This document shows positions 6,665-15,462 of a DNA stretch of 45,010 bases, in pieces. The DNA lies in contig ONQS01000021.1 in assembly GCA_900320055.1 (NCBI GenBank), positions 1 to 45,010 of the forward strand, in the 5' to 3' direction. The notes below the pieces were generated by a model. It was not told where the DNA came from. It made no database searches and saw only the letters and a program-made list of their open reading frames with translations. The stretch is from an uncultured Prevotellaceae bacterium (GTDB lineage: Bacteria > Bacteroidota > Bacteroidia > Bacteroidales > Muribaculaceae). Made by a program: the position numbers and the translations under genes. The stretch's first letter is position 1, and each line of letters begins with the position of its first letter.

Positions 6665-8467
6665 ATGAAAAAGATTTTATTACTTTTAGCAGCAATGATT
6701 CTGGCCATTGGTTCATCAGCTAGTGTGCAGGTGAAATCCCAACGTGCCATCAAGAATCATCGTCCCTTATCTCATAACGAGAAAATTGCAAGGGGCAACA
6801 GCCTTAACATGATTACCGCCCAACCCGAGGGCGAGTTGAAAGTCTACAAACGTTCGGGCCAGACGCTTGACGGCAATGGAGGTTATGTGACCCCTACCAC
6901 CCAGAGTGGTGAGTGCAACATCGTCTATGCTCCCGACGGCGTGACCATCTACATGCAGGATCCCATCTCGGGCTACAAGACTGGAGCCTGGGTTGAGGGA
7001 ACGATTGATGGTGACATCATCACGGTGCCCCTAGGACAAGAGCTTGAGTATGACAGTTACTATGATGCCTATGTGGTGCTGACCTTCGGCACAACCTATT
7101 ACTATTACGACAATGGAAATAAATATATTGAAGTTGACGATACCGGTTATGAAGTAGCCACTTTCACCATTGATGGCAATACCATCAGCCTCAACGGCTC
7201 GGCAGGCGATGTTTATGCCTATGGCGATGATGCCTACATCGCTACTGGTCTTGCCGGCAAGTGGAATGACATCAACAGCTGGTCGGGTGACCTGGACATG
7301 CACACTGTGCTCACCGAGGTTCAGTCACAGCCCGATGATCCTGACCCCACTGATGTGCCCACTGTGATTTCCGAGACTCCTGAAGGCACTTTGCTCACTT
7401 ATTACCGCACGGGCGGTTACATCTACCACAAGTTCATGGAAACAGGTATCACCGAGTTTGAAGATGTCATGAACGTCGTGTTCGCCGAGGATGGAAAGGT
7501 TTACATCCAAAATCCCATTGCCACGCTCACCAATGGCAATTGGGTAGAGGGTACTTATGACCAGGAGAGTGGTATCATCAGCGTCCCCACTGGCCAATGC
7601 GTTTCGTGGATGGCCAATTACGGCTATGGCGGTCTGCTGGTGTGGGGCCACACCTGGTTTGAGCAGATCGGGTGGGACGACTACGGCGAGCCTGTCTATT
7701 GGCTCTATGGTGCCTACGACCCTGATGTGACCGAAATCCGCTACAAGGTCGAGGGCAATACCATCACGCTGCTCGATGGCCAGGGCGATGTGTGGGCTCC
7801 CTATCCCGAGTGGGGTAACACCACGGGCCCGTGCCTGATATATACCGACGATCATGAGTGGGCCAATGTGCTGCAGTTCAACACGGTTGCAGTACTCAAT
7901 GAAGATGGTCCCATCATTCCTGCTAATCCTACTGCCGACGAGTGGTATGACTGCGGTAACGACTGGGCCACCAGCCAGTTCTATTTCACCTTGCCCACCA
8001 CCGATACAGAAGGCAATCCCCTTGATCCTACTAGGCTGAGTTACAGCATCTTCCTTGATGATGACCAAATCTTCACCTTTGATTATTGGGACTATGATTA
8101 TGACATTGAGGATGACATGACCGAAATACCCTATAGTATTTACGCCGATGGCTATGATATTACTGACCATGTGGTTTATTTCTATGGCACCAACTACAGT
8201 GAGTGGCCTATTTTCAATTGGCGCATAGGTATCCAGGTTTACTACACCGACCATGGTGTCAAGACTGCCAGCGACATCGTTTACCTTGAGGTCTTCCCCA
8301 ACCCGAACCCTGACACAGCAGTCAACGAGGTGAATACTGGCAAGACCGTTGCTAATGTGCGCTACTACAACATGGCAGGTCAAGAGGTGGCACAGCCTCA
8401 GGGTATGGTCATCAAGGTGACTACCTACACCGATGGTACTACCAGTAGCGCTAAGGTCGTCAAGTAG
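6665..8467 (+). CDS. Secreted two-domain protein, unknown function
   Basis: This 600-residue exported protein has a signal peptide of about 20 residues. Two homologous beta-rich segments follow (about 55-195 and 238-405); each starts with a PEG-L-YxRxG-type strand and contains a V-I-Y-x-QxPI core and a GxWVEGT segment. A distinct domain (about 415-545) comes next, and the C-terminal 35 residues (NVRYYNMAGQEV onward, ending in KVVK) resemble the type IX secretion/sorting tails of Bacteroidetes. It ends with tandem TAG TAA stops. The C10 protease gene starts only 52 bp downstream, so the two are probably co-transcribed. A role as partner, substrate or adhesin of the protease is only a guess. 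Confidence 0.75.
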   Translation: MKKILLLLAAMILAIGSSASVQVKSQRAIKNHRPLSHNEKIARGNSLNMITAQPEGELKVYKRSGQTLDGNGGYVTPTTQSGECNIVYAPDGVTIYMQDPISGYKTGAWVEGTIDGDIITVPLGQELEYDSYYDAYVVLTFGTTYYYYDNGNKYIEVDDTGYEVATFTIDGNTISLNGSAGDVYAYGDDAYIATGLAGKWNDINSWSGDLDMHTVLTEVQSQPDDPDPTDVPTVISETPEGTLLTYYRTGGYIYHKFMETGITEFEDVMNVVFAEDGKVYIQNPIATLTNGNWVEGTYDQESGIISVPTGQCVSWMANYGYGGLLVWGHTWFEQIGWDDYGEPVYWLYGAYDPDVTEIRYKVEGNTITLLDGQGDVWAPYPEWGNTTGPCLIYTDDHEWANVLQFNTVAVLNEDGPIIPANPTADEWYDCGNDWATSQFYFTLPTTDTEGNPLDPTRLSYSIFLDDDQIFTFDYWDYDYDIEDDMTEIPYSIYADGYDITDHVVYFYGTNYSEWPIFNWRIGIQVYYTDHGVKTASDIVYLEVFPNPNPDTAVNEVNTGKTVANVRYYNMAGQEVAQPQGMVIKVTTYTDGTTSSAKVVK

Positions 8468-8519
8468 TAACAGGCTAGACAAGATTATTCATTCATTATA
8501 AACTTAATAACCATTTGTT

Positions 8520-10880
8520 ATGAAAAGATTATTGTTCTTTATCGCATTGATGATTGCTTCAATGCAAATGTTTAGTGCCAACGTTGACCTGGCTACCGCC
8601 AAGGCAAGTGCCCAGCAGTTTGCTGCAGCCAAGATGGCAGCCAGCGGAAAATTGATGGCTCCGTCGGCTATCGACATGAAGCTGGTCAAGCAGGAGATGA
8701 ACTCCGATAAGCCTGGCACAGCTGTGTACTACATCTTCAACACCGCCGACCATTTCATCATCGTCTCGGGTGATGACCGCGCCAGGACCGTGCTCGCTTA
8801 TGGTGACCGTCCAATCAAGGACCTGAACCGTATGCCTGCCAACATGAAGTACTGGCTGGGCATCTACAAGCAGGAACTGGAGTATCTGCAGGCCCATCCC
8901 GAGATTGCCGCCGATCAGACGCTCAATGCCGTTCCCACCAGGGGCGTCAGCGTGGAGCCGTTGCTCACCGCCATGTGGGATCAGCAGGAGCCCTACTACA
9001 ACCACTGCCCAGTGTATAACGGCCAGTTGTGTGTGACCGGTTGCCCCGCTACCTCGCTGGCGATGGTGTTCTACTACTGGAAATTCCCGGTTGGCCCAGT
9101 TCCCGCTGTCAGTGGCTATAACAACTACAGCTATGGCTTCCAGGTCGAGGCTTTGCCCGGAACGACCTTTGATTGGGATAACATGATTGACGATTATAGG
9201 TCTGGTTATACCGATGCCCAGGCCGATGCCGTGGCATGGCTGATGCGCTATATCGGCCAGGAGGAGCAGATGGATTACACTCCCACGGGCAGCGGCGCCT
9301 ATGGCAGCGACATCCTGCGTGCCGTCAAGTTCTTCGGCTATAACAGCGAGACGGCTGAGATCTATTACAAATACTCCTATAACAATAACACGTGGGCTGC
9401 CATGATTCAGGAGGAACTGGTCAACAACCGACCCATCGTGTATTGCGGCTATGACAGTTATGCCGGAGGCCATGCTTTCAACGTTGATGGCTATGACGCT
9501 TCAGACGACACTTACCACATCAACTGGGGCTGGAGCGGCGATTACAACTGCTACTGTGCGCTCAATGCCTTTACCGATGGTGAATATAACTTCACTGATG
9601 ACCAGCAGATGGTCATTGGTATCCAGCCGCCCTATCTGGGCCCGACGATTACTGCCAGCGCCCTGAACATGGCCATCGAGTCCTATGCCGAGAAGTCGGC
9701 CACCCAGGTGCTCTCTGTCTTTGGCTACTACCTCGACCATGATGTGACCGTTACCCTCGACGATCCCAATGGCGTCTTCTCGATCGACGTTAACCATATC
9801 GCCTTGAGCGAGGTCGAGAGTGGCAAGGACATCACCATCACCTATGCTCCCCAGGAGGTAGGCACCCACAATGCCACCATCACCCTGAGCAGCGAGAATG
9901 CCGAGGATGTAGTCGTCAGCATCGTGGGCACCTCATTGTTTGAGAAGCACGACCCCGTGATGCTTGAGGCCAATGAGGACTTCATCAAGCTCACCGAGTT
10001 CCGTGCCGACTGGACCGACGAGACTCCCGACAAGAATGTGGAGAGCTACACCCTTGAGGTGGCCACCAAGCCCATAACTGCTTTACTGGGAGAAACAGAC
10101 TGGAGCGACCTCACTTACAGCAGTTACAGTGTAATTTCTCACTGGCAGGACTACTTCCCCGAGGGCTGGGAGTATCAGGGTAGCCAGCTCTTCACCGACA
10201 ATGGTGGCCTCCAGCTGGGTTCTGGCGGTGCCATCATCTCTCCCGAATATGATTTGACGGGTTATGACAAGGTCACCGTCAAGATGCGTGCCCAGAGTTA
10301 TAGGTACTACAACTCGGGTGTAACCATCTCTACTAGCCTGCAATCCGTGCATGTGGACCTTGCCACCCAGTACACCGATTATGTCTTCGTCCTGGATTGC
10401 GCTGACATCGAGCGGATTACCATCCGTGGCGACTCCTATCCCCACAATTATGGCCAGATCGAGAGCATTCAGATTTATGCCGGCGATGCCAGTGAGCCCG
10501 CGAAGCTCAGGGCCGTTAATGAGGAAGGCGATGCCACCTACCGTCTCATCACCGGCATCACTCCCGACAAGTTCTACACAGTTAAGAACCTGACAGCCGG
10601 CGGCACCTTCTTCTTCCGCGTGAAGGCCCATTACACCGACGACACCTGGAGCCCCTGGAGCAAGGCCAAGACCGTTGTCCTGCATGGTGAAGGACATGGC
10701 TATGCTGTTGGCGACGTGAATCACGATGGCAGTGTGAACATCAGCGACGTGACTGCCCTGATTGACAGTCTGCTTACGGGTGAGGGCGGTTGTGAGATCT
10801 GCGGCGATGTCGATGTTGATGGTCAAGTGACTATCTCGGACGTGACCGCGCTGATTGATAAGTTGCTTGCTGGAGCGTAA
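8520..10880 (+). CDS. Secreted C10-family cysteine protease with dockerin-like end
   Basis: The 786-residue precursor has a signal peptide (1-19), a streptopain-type inhibitory propeptide (about 20-145) and a papain-like C10 catalytic domain. Cys175 lies in TGCPATSLAM, His318 in GGHAFNVDGY, and the HINWGWSG segment (333-340) shapes the active site. Ig-like and fibronectin-like beta domains follow (about 375-725), then a duplicated calcium-binding dockerin-type motif (731-786, GDVNHDGSVNISDVTALID and a second copy). The family cleaves host or dietary proteins outside the cell, as SpeB and interpain do. It is preceded closely by the 600-residue secreted protein and has a broken paralogue downstream. 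Confidence 0.9.
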   Translation: MKRLLFFIALMIASMQMFSANVDLATAKASAQQFAAAKMAASGKLMAPSAIDMKLVKQEMNSDKPGTAVYYIFNTADHFIIVSGDDRARTVLAYGDRPIKDLNRMPANMKYWLGIYKQELEYLQAHPEIAADQTLNAVPTRGVSVEPLLTAMWDQQEPYYNHCPVYNGQLCVTGCPATSLAMVFYYWKFPVGPVPAVSGYNNYSYGFQVEALPGTTFDWDNMIDDYRSGYTDAQADAVAWLMRYIGQEEQMDYTPTGSGAYGSDILRAVKFFGYNSETAEIYYKYSYNNNTWAAMIQEELVNNRPIVYCGYDSYAGGHAFNVDGYDASDDTYHINWGWSGDYNCYCALNAFTDGEYNFTDDQQMVIGIQPPYLGPTITASALNMAIESYAEKSATQVLSVFGYYLDHDVTVTLDDPNGVFSIDVNHIALSEVESGKDITITYAPQEVGTHNATITLSSENAEDVVVSIVGTSLFEKHDPVMLEANEDFIKLTEFRADWTDETPDKNVESYTLEVATKPITALLGETDWSDLTYSSYSVISHWQDYFPEGWEYQGSQLFTDNGGLQLGSGGAIISPEYDLTGYDKVTVKMRAQSYRYYNSGVTISTSLQSVHVDLATQYTDYVFVLDCADIERITIRGDSYPHNYGQIESIQIYAGDASEPAKLRAVNEEGDATYRLITGITPDKFYTVKNLTAGGTFFFRVKAHYTDDTWSPWSKAKTVVLHGEGHGYAVGDVNHDGSVNISDVTALIDSLLTGEGGCEICGDVDVDGQVTISDVTALIDKLLAGA

Positions 10881-10913
10881 GTTCAACGTGCCTATTCAGT
10901 GACTTCCACTCAT

Positions 10914-10964
10914 GCTAAGCCGCTAATCGGTGTTGACATTAATATTGAAACTTGGCGGCTTAGC
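10914..10964 (+). terminator. Long-loop hairpin after protease 1
   Basis: GCTAAGCCGC and GCGGCTTAGC form a perfect 10-bp stem with a 31-nt loop, 33 nt past the stop codon. No T-tract follows. The better terminator is the next hairpin. Confidence 0.4.
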
Positions 10965-11046
10965 GTGAATTTGTGATTATGTGTCTTGGCTGAATAGTCA
11001 CCGGCCGGTTAACAGAACAACGTTAATTCTTCTTATAAGTGATTAA

Positions 11047-11083
11047 GGGTGCGCTAGTGTGAAGCGGCGCATCCTATTTTTTT
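11047..11083 (+). terminator. Intrinsic terminator of protease unit 1
   Basis: GGGTGCGC pairs with GCGCATCC (one G-U), followed directly by TATTTTTTT. It lies in the 593-bp gene-free stretch between the two protease genes. That stretch otherwise holds only the previous hairpin and the second promoter module. Confidence 0.65.
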
Positions 11084-11274
11084 ATGATGGCCGACTTCGC
11101 TCTCTCCCGGGATGGCTTAGGATTTGGATATGGCTTGGGGCCGATCCATTAAAGGCCGCTACGGGGACGGGAAGGGGAGTGTCGAGTGTGGTGTTTACTG
11201 AAAACGGTTAATGTGAATCAGCAACCCGGTGGGGCGGTTTTTCGTCATAAAAACGGTTTTCAGTGGGTTATTTC

Positions 11275-11297
11275 GTTCTGTTTCCATGAAACAGAAC
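11275..11297 (+). promoter_or_regulatory. Inverted repeat, candidate operator, copy 2
   Basis: GTTCTGTTTC and GAAACAGAAC flank CAT, followed by ACAGGC as in copy 1. The arm ends exactly 42 nt before the -7 box at 11340, the same spacing as upstream of 6665. Confidence 0.6.
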
Positions 11298-11315
11298 ACA
11301 GGCAATTGTCATTTT

Positions 11316-11347
11316 CTTGGGCAAAAAGAAGAACTTGTCTATTTTTG
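11316..11347 (+). promoter_or_regulatory. Promoter of protease unit 2
   Basis: CTTG (11316-11319), a 20-nt spacer, then TATTTTTG (11340-11347). The layout is the same as the promoter of unit 1, including the preceding ATTTT and the trailing GATGC. Confidence 0.6.
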
Positions 11348-11473
11348 TGATGCGATTATGAGTGCAATAGCCCACAGGGTAACGGCATGTACCAGCCGTT
11401 GTATTGATAATGTATTAACCGCATGAACTAATAGCCATTTTCATAGTATTAACCATTAAATAACGCATTTTTT

Positions 11474-11596
11474 ATGAGAAAACTATTGCTTTTAATCTCA
11501 CTATCCATTGCCACCATCCAGGCGATGGGTGCCGATGTGGATTTGGCGGCTGCCAAGGCCACCGCCCAACGATTCGTTATTAACAATGGCAAGTAG
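11474..11596 (+). pseudogene. 5' fragment of the second C10 protease, cut by an amber codon
   Basis: ATG 11474 opens a 40-codon frame encoding a signal peptide and the start of the streptopain propeptide, closely matching the first 43 residues of the paralogue at 8520. It ends at TAG 11594-11596. The paralogue has GKLM at this point (leucine TTG), here GK-stop-M, so a single T-to-A change explains the break. The rest of the gene continues in the same frame from ATG 11597. Confidence 0.8.
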
Positions 11597-13843
11597 ATGA
11601 CCCCTCATGAGGTTAACATGAAGTTGATCAAGCAAGAGATGAACAGCGACAAGCCAGAATCTGCCGTTTATTACATCTTTAACACCGACGATCATTTCAT
11701 CATAGTTGCCGGTGATGACAGGGCCCAGCAGGTACTTGCCTATGGTGACCATCCCCTGGACTTGAACCGCATGCCAGACAACATGAGGTTCTGGCTGGGC
11801 ACCTACAAGACTCAGATCGCCTACTTGCAGGCTCATCCGGGCCTGGCCGTTGATCCTGTGGGCTCTAGCCGCTCGTTCAAGGCCTCGGCTGTCGCCCCGC
11901 TGCTCACCGCCGAGTGGGACCAGAGTATGCCCTACTACAACCAGTGTCCTACCTATAACGGTTCGCGTTGCCTGACCGGTTGCCCTGCCACCTCGCTGTC
12001 GATGGTGTTCTACTACTGGAAATATCCCACCGATCCCACGCCTGCTGTAGATGGCTATACCAACAATAGCTACGGCTTTGAAGTGCCGGCGTTGCCTTCC
12101 ATTACCTTTGACTGGGACAATATGCTCGACATCTACTCCTATGGCTCCTATACCACGGCCCAGGCCAATGCCGTTGCCTGGCTGATGCGCTATGTGGGCC
12201 AGGAGGAGCACATGGACTACTCGCCCAGCGGTAGTGGCGCCTATGGCGAGGACATCCTGCGTGCCGTCAAGTTCTTTGGCTATGACGAGGATGCGCAGTT
12301 GGTGTTCAAGTCGGTGGCCGATGACGATGGTAACGATATTGAGGTTTATTATACCGACGCCGAGTGGGCTGCCATGCTCCAGAATGAGATCTATGAGGGC
12401 CGCCCCGTGGTTTATTGCGCCTATGATTACTCGTCATGGAACGGTTGGAGCGGCCATGCCTTCAATGTTGACGGTTACACGCCTGCCAGCAACACCTATC
12501 ATGTGAACTGGGGTTGGAGCGGCGACGGCAATGGCGACTTTGCCTTGAACGCCTTCTCGAGTAGCGGTTACACCTTCAATGTCGAGCAGCAGATGGTCAT
12601 CGGCATTCAGCCGCCTGCACAGGGCCCGACGATCAAGGTCAACCCCTCCAAACTGACCATCGCTGGACTGGTTGACCAGAGCGCCACTACCACCTTTACC
12701 ATCAAGGGCAAGGCACTCACCAGTGCCATTAGCATGACCCTCAATGACAATAACGGCTGCTTCACGTTGGACGCAAGCAGTGTCGCGGTTGACGAGCAGG
12801 AGTCGGGCAAGGTCATCACCGTCACTTATGCCCCCAAGGACATCGGCACCCACACAGCCACCATCACACTGAGCAGTCCCGAGGCCGAGGATGTGACCGT
12901 CGAGATCATTGGCACAGCATCCCTGCCTACTCATCTGCCCGTCATGCTGCCTGCCGACAGCGCCTTCATCAACCTGACGCAATTCCGAGCTGACTGGACG
13001 GACCAGACCGCAGCCAAGTTTGTGGACAGTTACACACTGGAGGTTTCGCCTCGCTCATTTGTAGAATTACTCGACTCGCTCGACGGCAGCAACTATCCCG
13101 ACAGCTATGAAACCATGATATTCACAGCCCCCTGGTCTGGCTACAGCGTCAACGCGGGTTATGATGCGATTTATATCTCCAACGGCCATTACTCGGGTAG
13201 CGGCTACATTACTTACACGATCCCCGAAGGCTATGACAATGAAGTTTTCTCCTTGCAAATAACGACAGTCAACACATCCTACGGCAAGGGCAACGTCACT
13301 GTGGGATCCACTCAAACGGCCAGCGCTGGCCACCAGTTCACATCCGGCGAGACCTACACATGGACGGTGGTTGCCAGCACTGGTGATAAAATCACCATCA
13401 CGACAACCGAGAGCAGTTATTCACCCGACATGAGCAAGATCAAGGTCTATGCCGGCGACGCCAATGTGCTTGACCAGGGCGGCGATGTTACCGGCGAGAG
13501 CGATTATCGACTCATCGGCGGCATCAAGGGCTACAACTGCCTTGTCGAGAACCTGACCGCCGGAGGCTCCTATTACTACAGGGTGAAGAGCCTGTACATT
13601 GACGGCACCGAGAGCAAATGGAGCAAGTCACAATCCGTGACATTGTTCGAGAACGCCCATGCCTTCCAGCGGGGAGACGTCAATCACGACGGCATGGTCA
13701 ACATCAGTGATGTTACCGCGCTGATTGACAGTCTGCTGAGCGGTGTCGGCGGGTGCGAGATCTGTGGCGATGTGAATGCCGATGGCTTGTTGAACATCTC
13801 GGATGTCACGGCTCTCATCGATAGCCTGCTTGCTGGTGAATGA
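11597..13843 (+). CDS. C10-family cysteine protease body lacking its signal peptide (amber-interrupted)
   Basis: The 748 residues continue the frame of the 11474-11596 fragment after one TAG. They contain most of the propeptide, the catalytic domain with Cys129 (TGCPATSLSM) and His287 (SGHAFNVDGY), an NWGWSGDGNGD segment, Ig-like and fibronectin-like domains and a terminal dockerin-type duplication (from about 693). The active-site residues and the C-terminus are intact, so the lesion looks recent. If translated from 11597 the protein would lack export signals and be cytosolic. It is therefore probably a pseudogene, unless the amber codon is read through or the site varies in the population. 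It is a paralogue of the protease at 8520, with the same domain order. Confidence 0.8.
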   Translation: MTPHEVNMKLIKQEMNSDKPESAVYYIFNTDDHFIIVAGDDRAQQVLAYGDHPLDLNRMPDNMRFWLGTYKTQIAYLQAHPGLAVDPVGSSRSFKASAVAPLLTAEWDQSMPYYNQCPTYNGSRCLTGCPATSLSMVFYYWKYPTDPTPAVDGYTNNSYGFEVPALPSITFDWDNMLDIYSYGSYTTAQANAVAWLMRYVGQEEHMDYSPSGSGAYGEDILRAVKFFGYDEDAQLVFKSVADDDGNDIEVYYTDAEWAAMLQNEIYEGRPVVYCAYDYSSWNGWSGHAFNVDGYTPASNTYHVNWGWSGDGNGDFALNAFSSSGYTFNVEQQMVIGIQPPAQGPTIKVNPSKLTIAGLVDQSATTTFTIKGKALTSAISMTLNDNNGCFTLDASSVAVDEQESGKVITVTYAPKDIGTHTATITLSSPEAEDVTVEIIGTASLPTHLPVMLPADSAFINLTQFRADWTDQTAAKFVDSYTLEVSPRSFVELLDSLDGSNYPDSYETMIFTAPWSGYSVNAGYDAIYISNGHYSGSGYITYTIPEGYDNEVFSLQITTVNTSYGKGNVTVGSTQTASAGHQFTSGETYTWTVVASTGDKITITTTESSYSPDMSKIKVYAGDANVLDQGGDVTGESDYRLIGGIKGYNCLVENLTAGGSYYYRVKSLYIDGTESKWSKSQSVTLFENAHAFQRGDVNHDGMVNISDVTALIDSLLSGVGGCEICGDVNADGLLNISDVTALIDSLLAGE

Positions 13844-13875
13844 GCAGCAGGTGACACATTTTCATGACCTATTCA

Positions 13876-13914
13876 AGAAAAATTCAGGCTCCCCGTTTCG
13901 GACAGGGAGCCTGA
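13876..13914. terminator. Bidirectional terminator between protease 2 and rplT
   Basis: CAGGCTCCC and GGGAGCCTG form a perfect 9-bp stem with an 11-nt loop. On the minus strand it is followed by AATTTTTCTT, so it ends the thrS-rplT operon. The convergent protease gene ends 41 nt before its left arm. Confidence 0.75.
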
Positions 13915-13956
13915 TGGCATTTTGCGGAATTATTTCTTTGGAAAGAACCTTGTTGA

Positions 13957-14310
13957 TTAGGCGTGCTTCTTAGCCTCGTCAACGATAGCCTTGAAAGCGG
14001 CGGGATTGTTCATAGCCAGGTCAGCGAGCACCTTGCGGTTGATCTCGATACCAGCCTTGTGAATCAAGCCCATCAGTTTGCTATAGGAGAGGTCCTCCAT
14101 GCGAGCGGCAGCGTTGATACGCTGGATCCACAGCGCGCGGAAGTTGCGTTTTTTCTTCTTACGGTCAGCGTAAGCATAGGTCAAACCCTTCTCCCAGGTG
14201 TTCTTAGCAACGGTCCAGACGTTCTTGCGAGCGCCAAAGTAACCCCTTGTAAGTTTTAAGATTTTCTTGCGTTTGGCTCTTGAAGCCACGTGATTAACTG
14301 ATCTAGGCAT
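13957..14310 (-). CDS. rplT: 50S ribosomal protein L20
   Basis: The 117-residue basic protein begins [16 protein letters not shown] and contains the [15 protein letters not shown] and [21 protein letters not shown] segments typical of L20. It binds 23S rRNA early in 50S assembly. It is the last gene of thrS-infC-rpmI-rplT and is followed by a strong terminator. In other bacteria L20 represses its own operon; no specific leader for that is evident here. Confidence 0.98.
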   Translation of the reverse strand: MPRSVNHVASRAKRKKILKLTRGYFGARKNVWTVAKNTWEKGLTYAYADRKKKKRNFRALWIQRINAAARMEDLSYSKLMGLIHKAGIEINRKVLADLAMNNPAAFKAIVDEAKKHA

Positions 14311-14427
14311 TTTTTTAAATTGTTTTGATTGTTAGCGGCCAGCGAACTGGCTCTTTAGGCTAAACATTCGGTTAATAATAAAATGATAAAAATCGTGTTG
14401 ATTAAAAGAAAAAGTGATGCGGTTGGA

Positions 14428-14622
14428 TTACTTCACGAGGAGTTGACGCACGATGTTCAGGTTAGCCCTGTCCACGATGCTCATCTTACCCAGGTTACGT
14501 TTACGCTTCTTGCTCTTCTTGGTCAGGATGTGACTCTTGTAAGCATGTCTTCTTTTAATCTTTCCGGTGCCGGTAAAGGTGAACCTTTTCTTCGCAGCGG
14601 AATTCGTCTTAACTTTTGGCAT
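14428..14622 (-). CDS. rpmI: 50S ribosomal protein L35
   Basis: The 64-residue basic protein has the L35 pattern: [21 protein letters not shown], then a Lys/Arg-rich [19 protein letters not shown] segment. It lies between infC and rplT, the conserved order, with a 117-bp gap to rplT. Confidence 0.98.
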   Translation of the reverse strand: MPKVKTNSAAKKRFTFTGTGKIKRRHAYKSHILTKKSKKRKRNLGKMSIVDRANLNIVRQLLVK

Positions 14623-14710
14623 TTTGTTTGAGTTTAAAAAATGTTATTAATTAATCGAGACCAGGCACTTACCAAGCCTGATGCTCTTCCTTCTCACGTT
14701 GGTTGATCTA

Positions 14711-15388
14711 TTACTCCTCGCTCGGAGTGTTATCCTGCTGAGCGGACGCGTCACCGGTGTAGGCGTCCTTGGCCTCTTTCTTCTTGGAGCCGGGCTTCTT
14801 GGGGGACAGCATGATCGTCATGCGCTTTCCCTCAAGCACGGGCATCTGGTCGAGTTTGCCATACTCCTCGAGGTCGTTGGCAAATCTCAGCAGCAGCACC
14901 TCGCCTTGTTCCTTGAACAGGATGGAACGTCCCTTGAAGAAGACATAACTCTTCACCTTGGCACCTTCCTTGAGGAAACCGATGGCATGTTTCAACTTGA
15001 AGTTGTAGTCATGCTCGTCGGTCTGTGGTCCGAAACGGATTTCCTTGACCACGAGTTTGGTGGACTTCGCCTTCTGTTCCTTGGCATGCTTGCGCTGTTG
15101 GAACTTGAACTTCTGGTAGTCCATCACGCGGCACACGGGGGGATCCGCCTGCGGGGCAATCAGGATCAGATCCAGTTCCTGCCCTTCGGCGATTTTCAGG
15201 GCCTCATCGATAGGATAAATGCCCTGCTCCACGTTGTCACCAACCAGGCGCACCTCTTTTGCGCGAATTTCATCGTTTATCGCATTGGTGTCTTGGTCGT
15301 TTTTGCCCGCCATCTTGCGATTGCGGCCTCTGGGCCTGGTGGCATTGCTCGGGCGTTTGGGCCCGGGACGATACGGTTTTTTGTTCAT
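14711..15388 (-). CDS. infC: Translation initiation factor IF-3
   Basis: This factor binds the 30S subunit, prevents subunit joining and checks start-codon pairing. The 225-residue protein has the N-domain [20 protein letters not shown], the linker, and the C-domain with [21 protein letters not shown] and VFFKGRS segments. Compared with short IF-3 (about 180 residues) it has an N-terminal Arg/Pro-rich extension of about 35 residues and a charged C-terminal tail of about 25, both common in Bacteroidetes. The start is an ordinary codon in this reading, not the rare AUU of enterics. Confidence 0.97.
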   Translation of the reverse strand: MNKKPYRPGPKRPSNATRPRGRNRKMAGKNDQDTNAINDEIRAKEVRLVGDNVEQGIYPIDEALKIAEGQELDLILIAPQADPPVCRVMDYQKFKFQQRKHAKEQKAKSTKLVVKEIRFGPQTDEHDYNFKLKHAIGFLKEGAKVKSYVFFKGRSILFKEQGEVLLLRFANDLEEYGKLDQMPVLEGKRMTIMLSPKKPGSKKKEAKDAYTGDASAQQDNTPSEE

Positions 15389-15462
15389 TCAGCAGTTTAA
15401 AATAGTTAGTATTATCGTGACAATCAAGCACTTCCATACAGCACACACTGCACGGAAGCGGC

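Noticed and set aside
11594-11596. Genetic-code reassignment of TAG
   Set aside because: TAG ends other genes here (18820 and 8465), so a lesion or local read-through is simpler.
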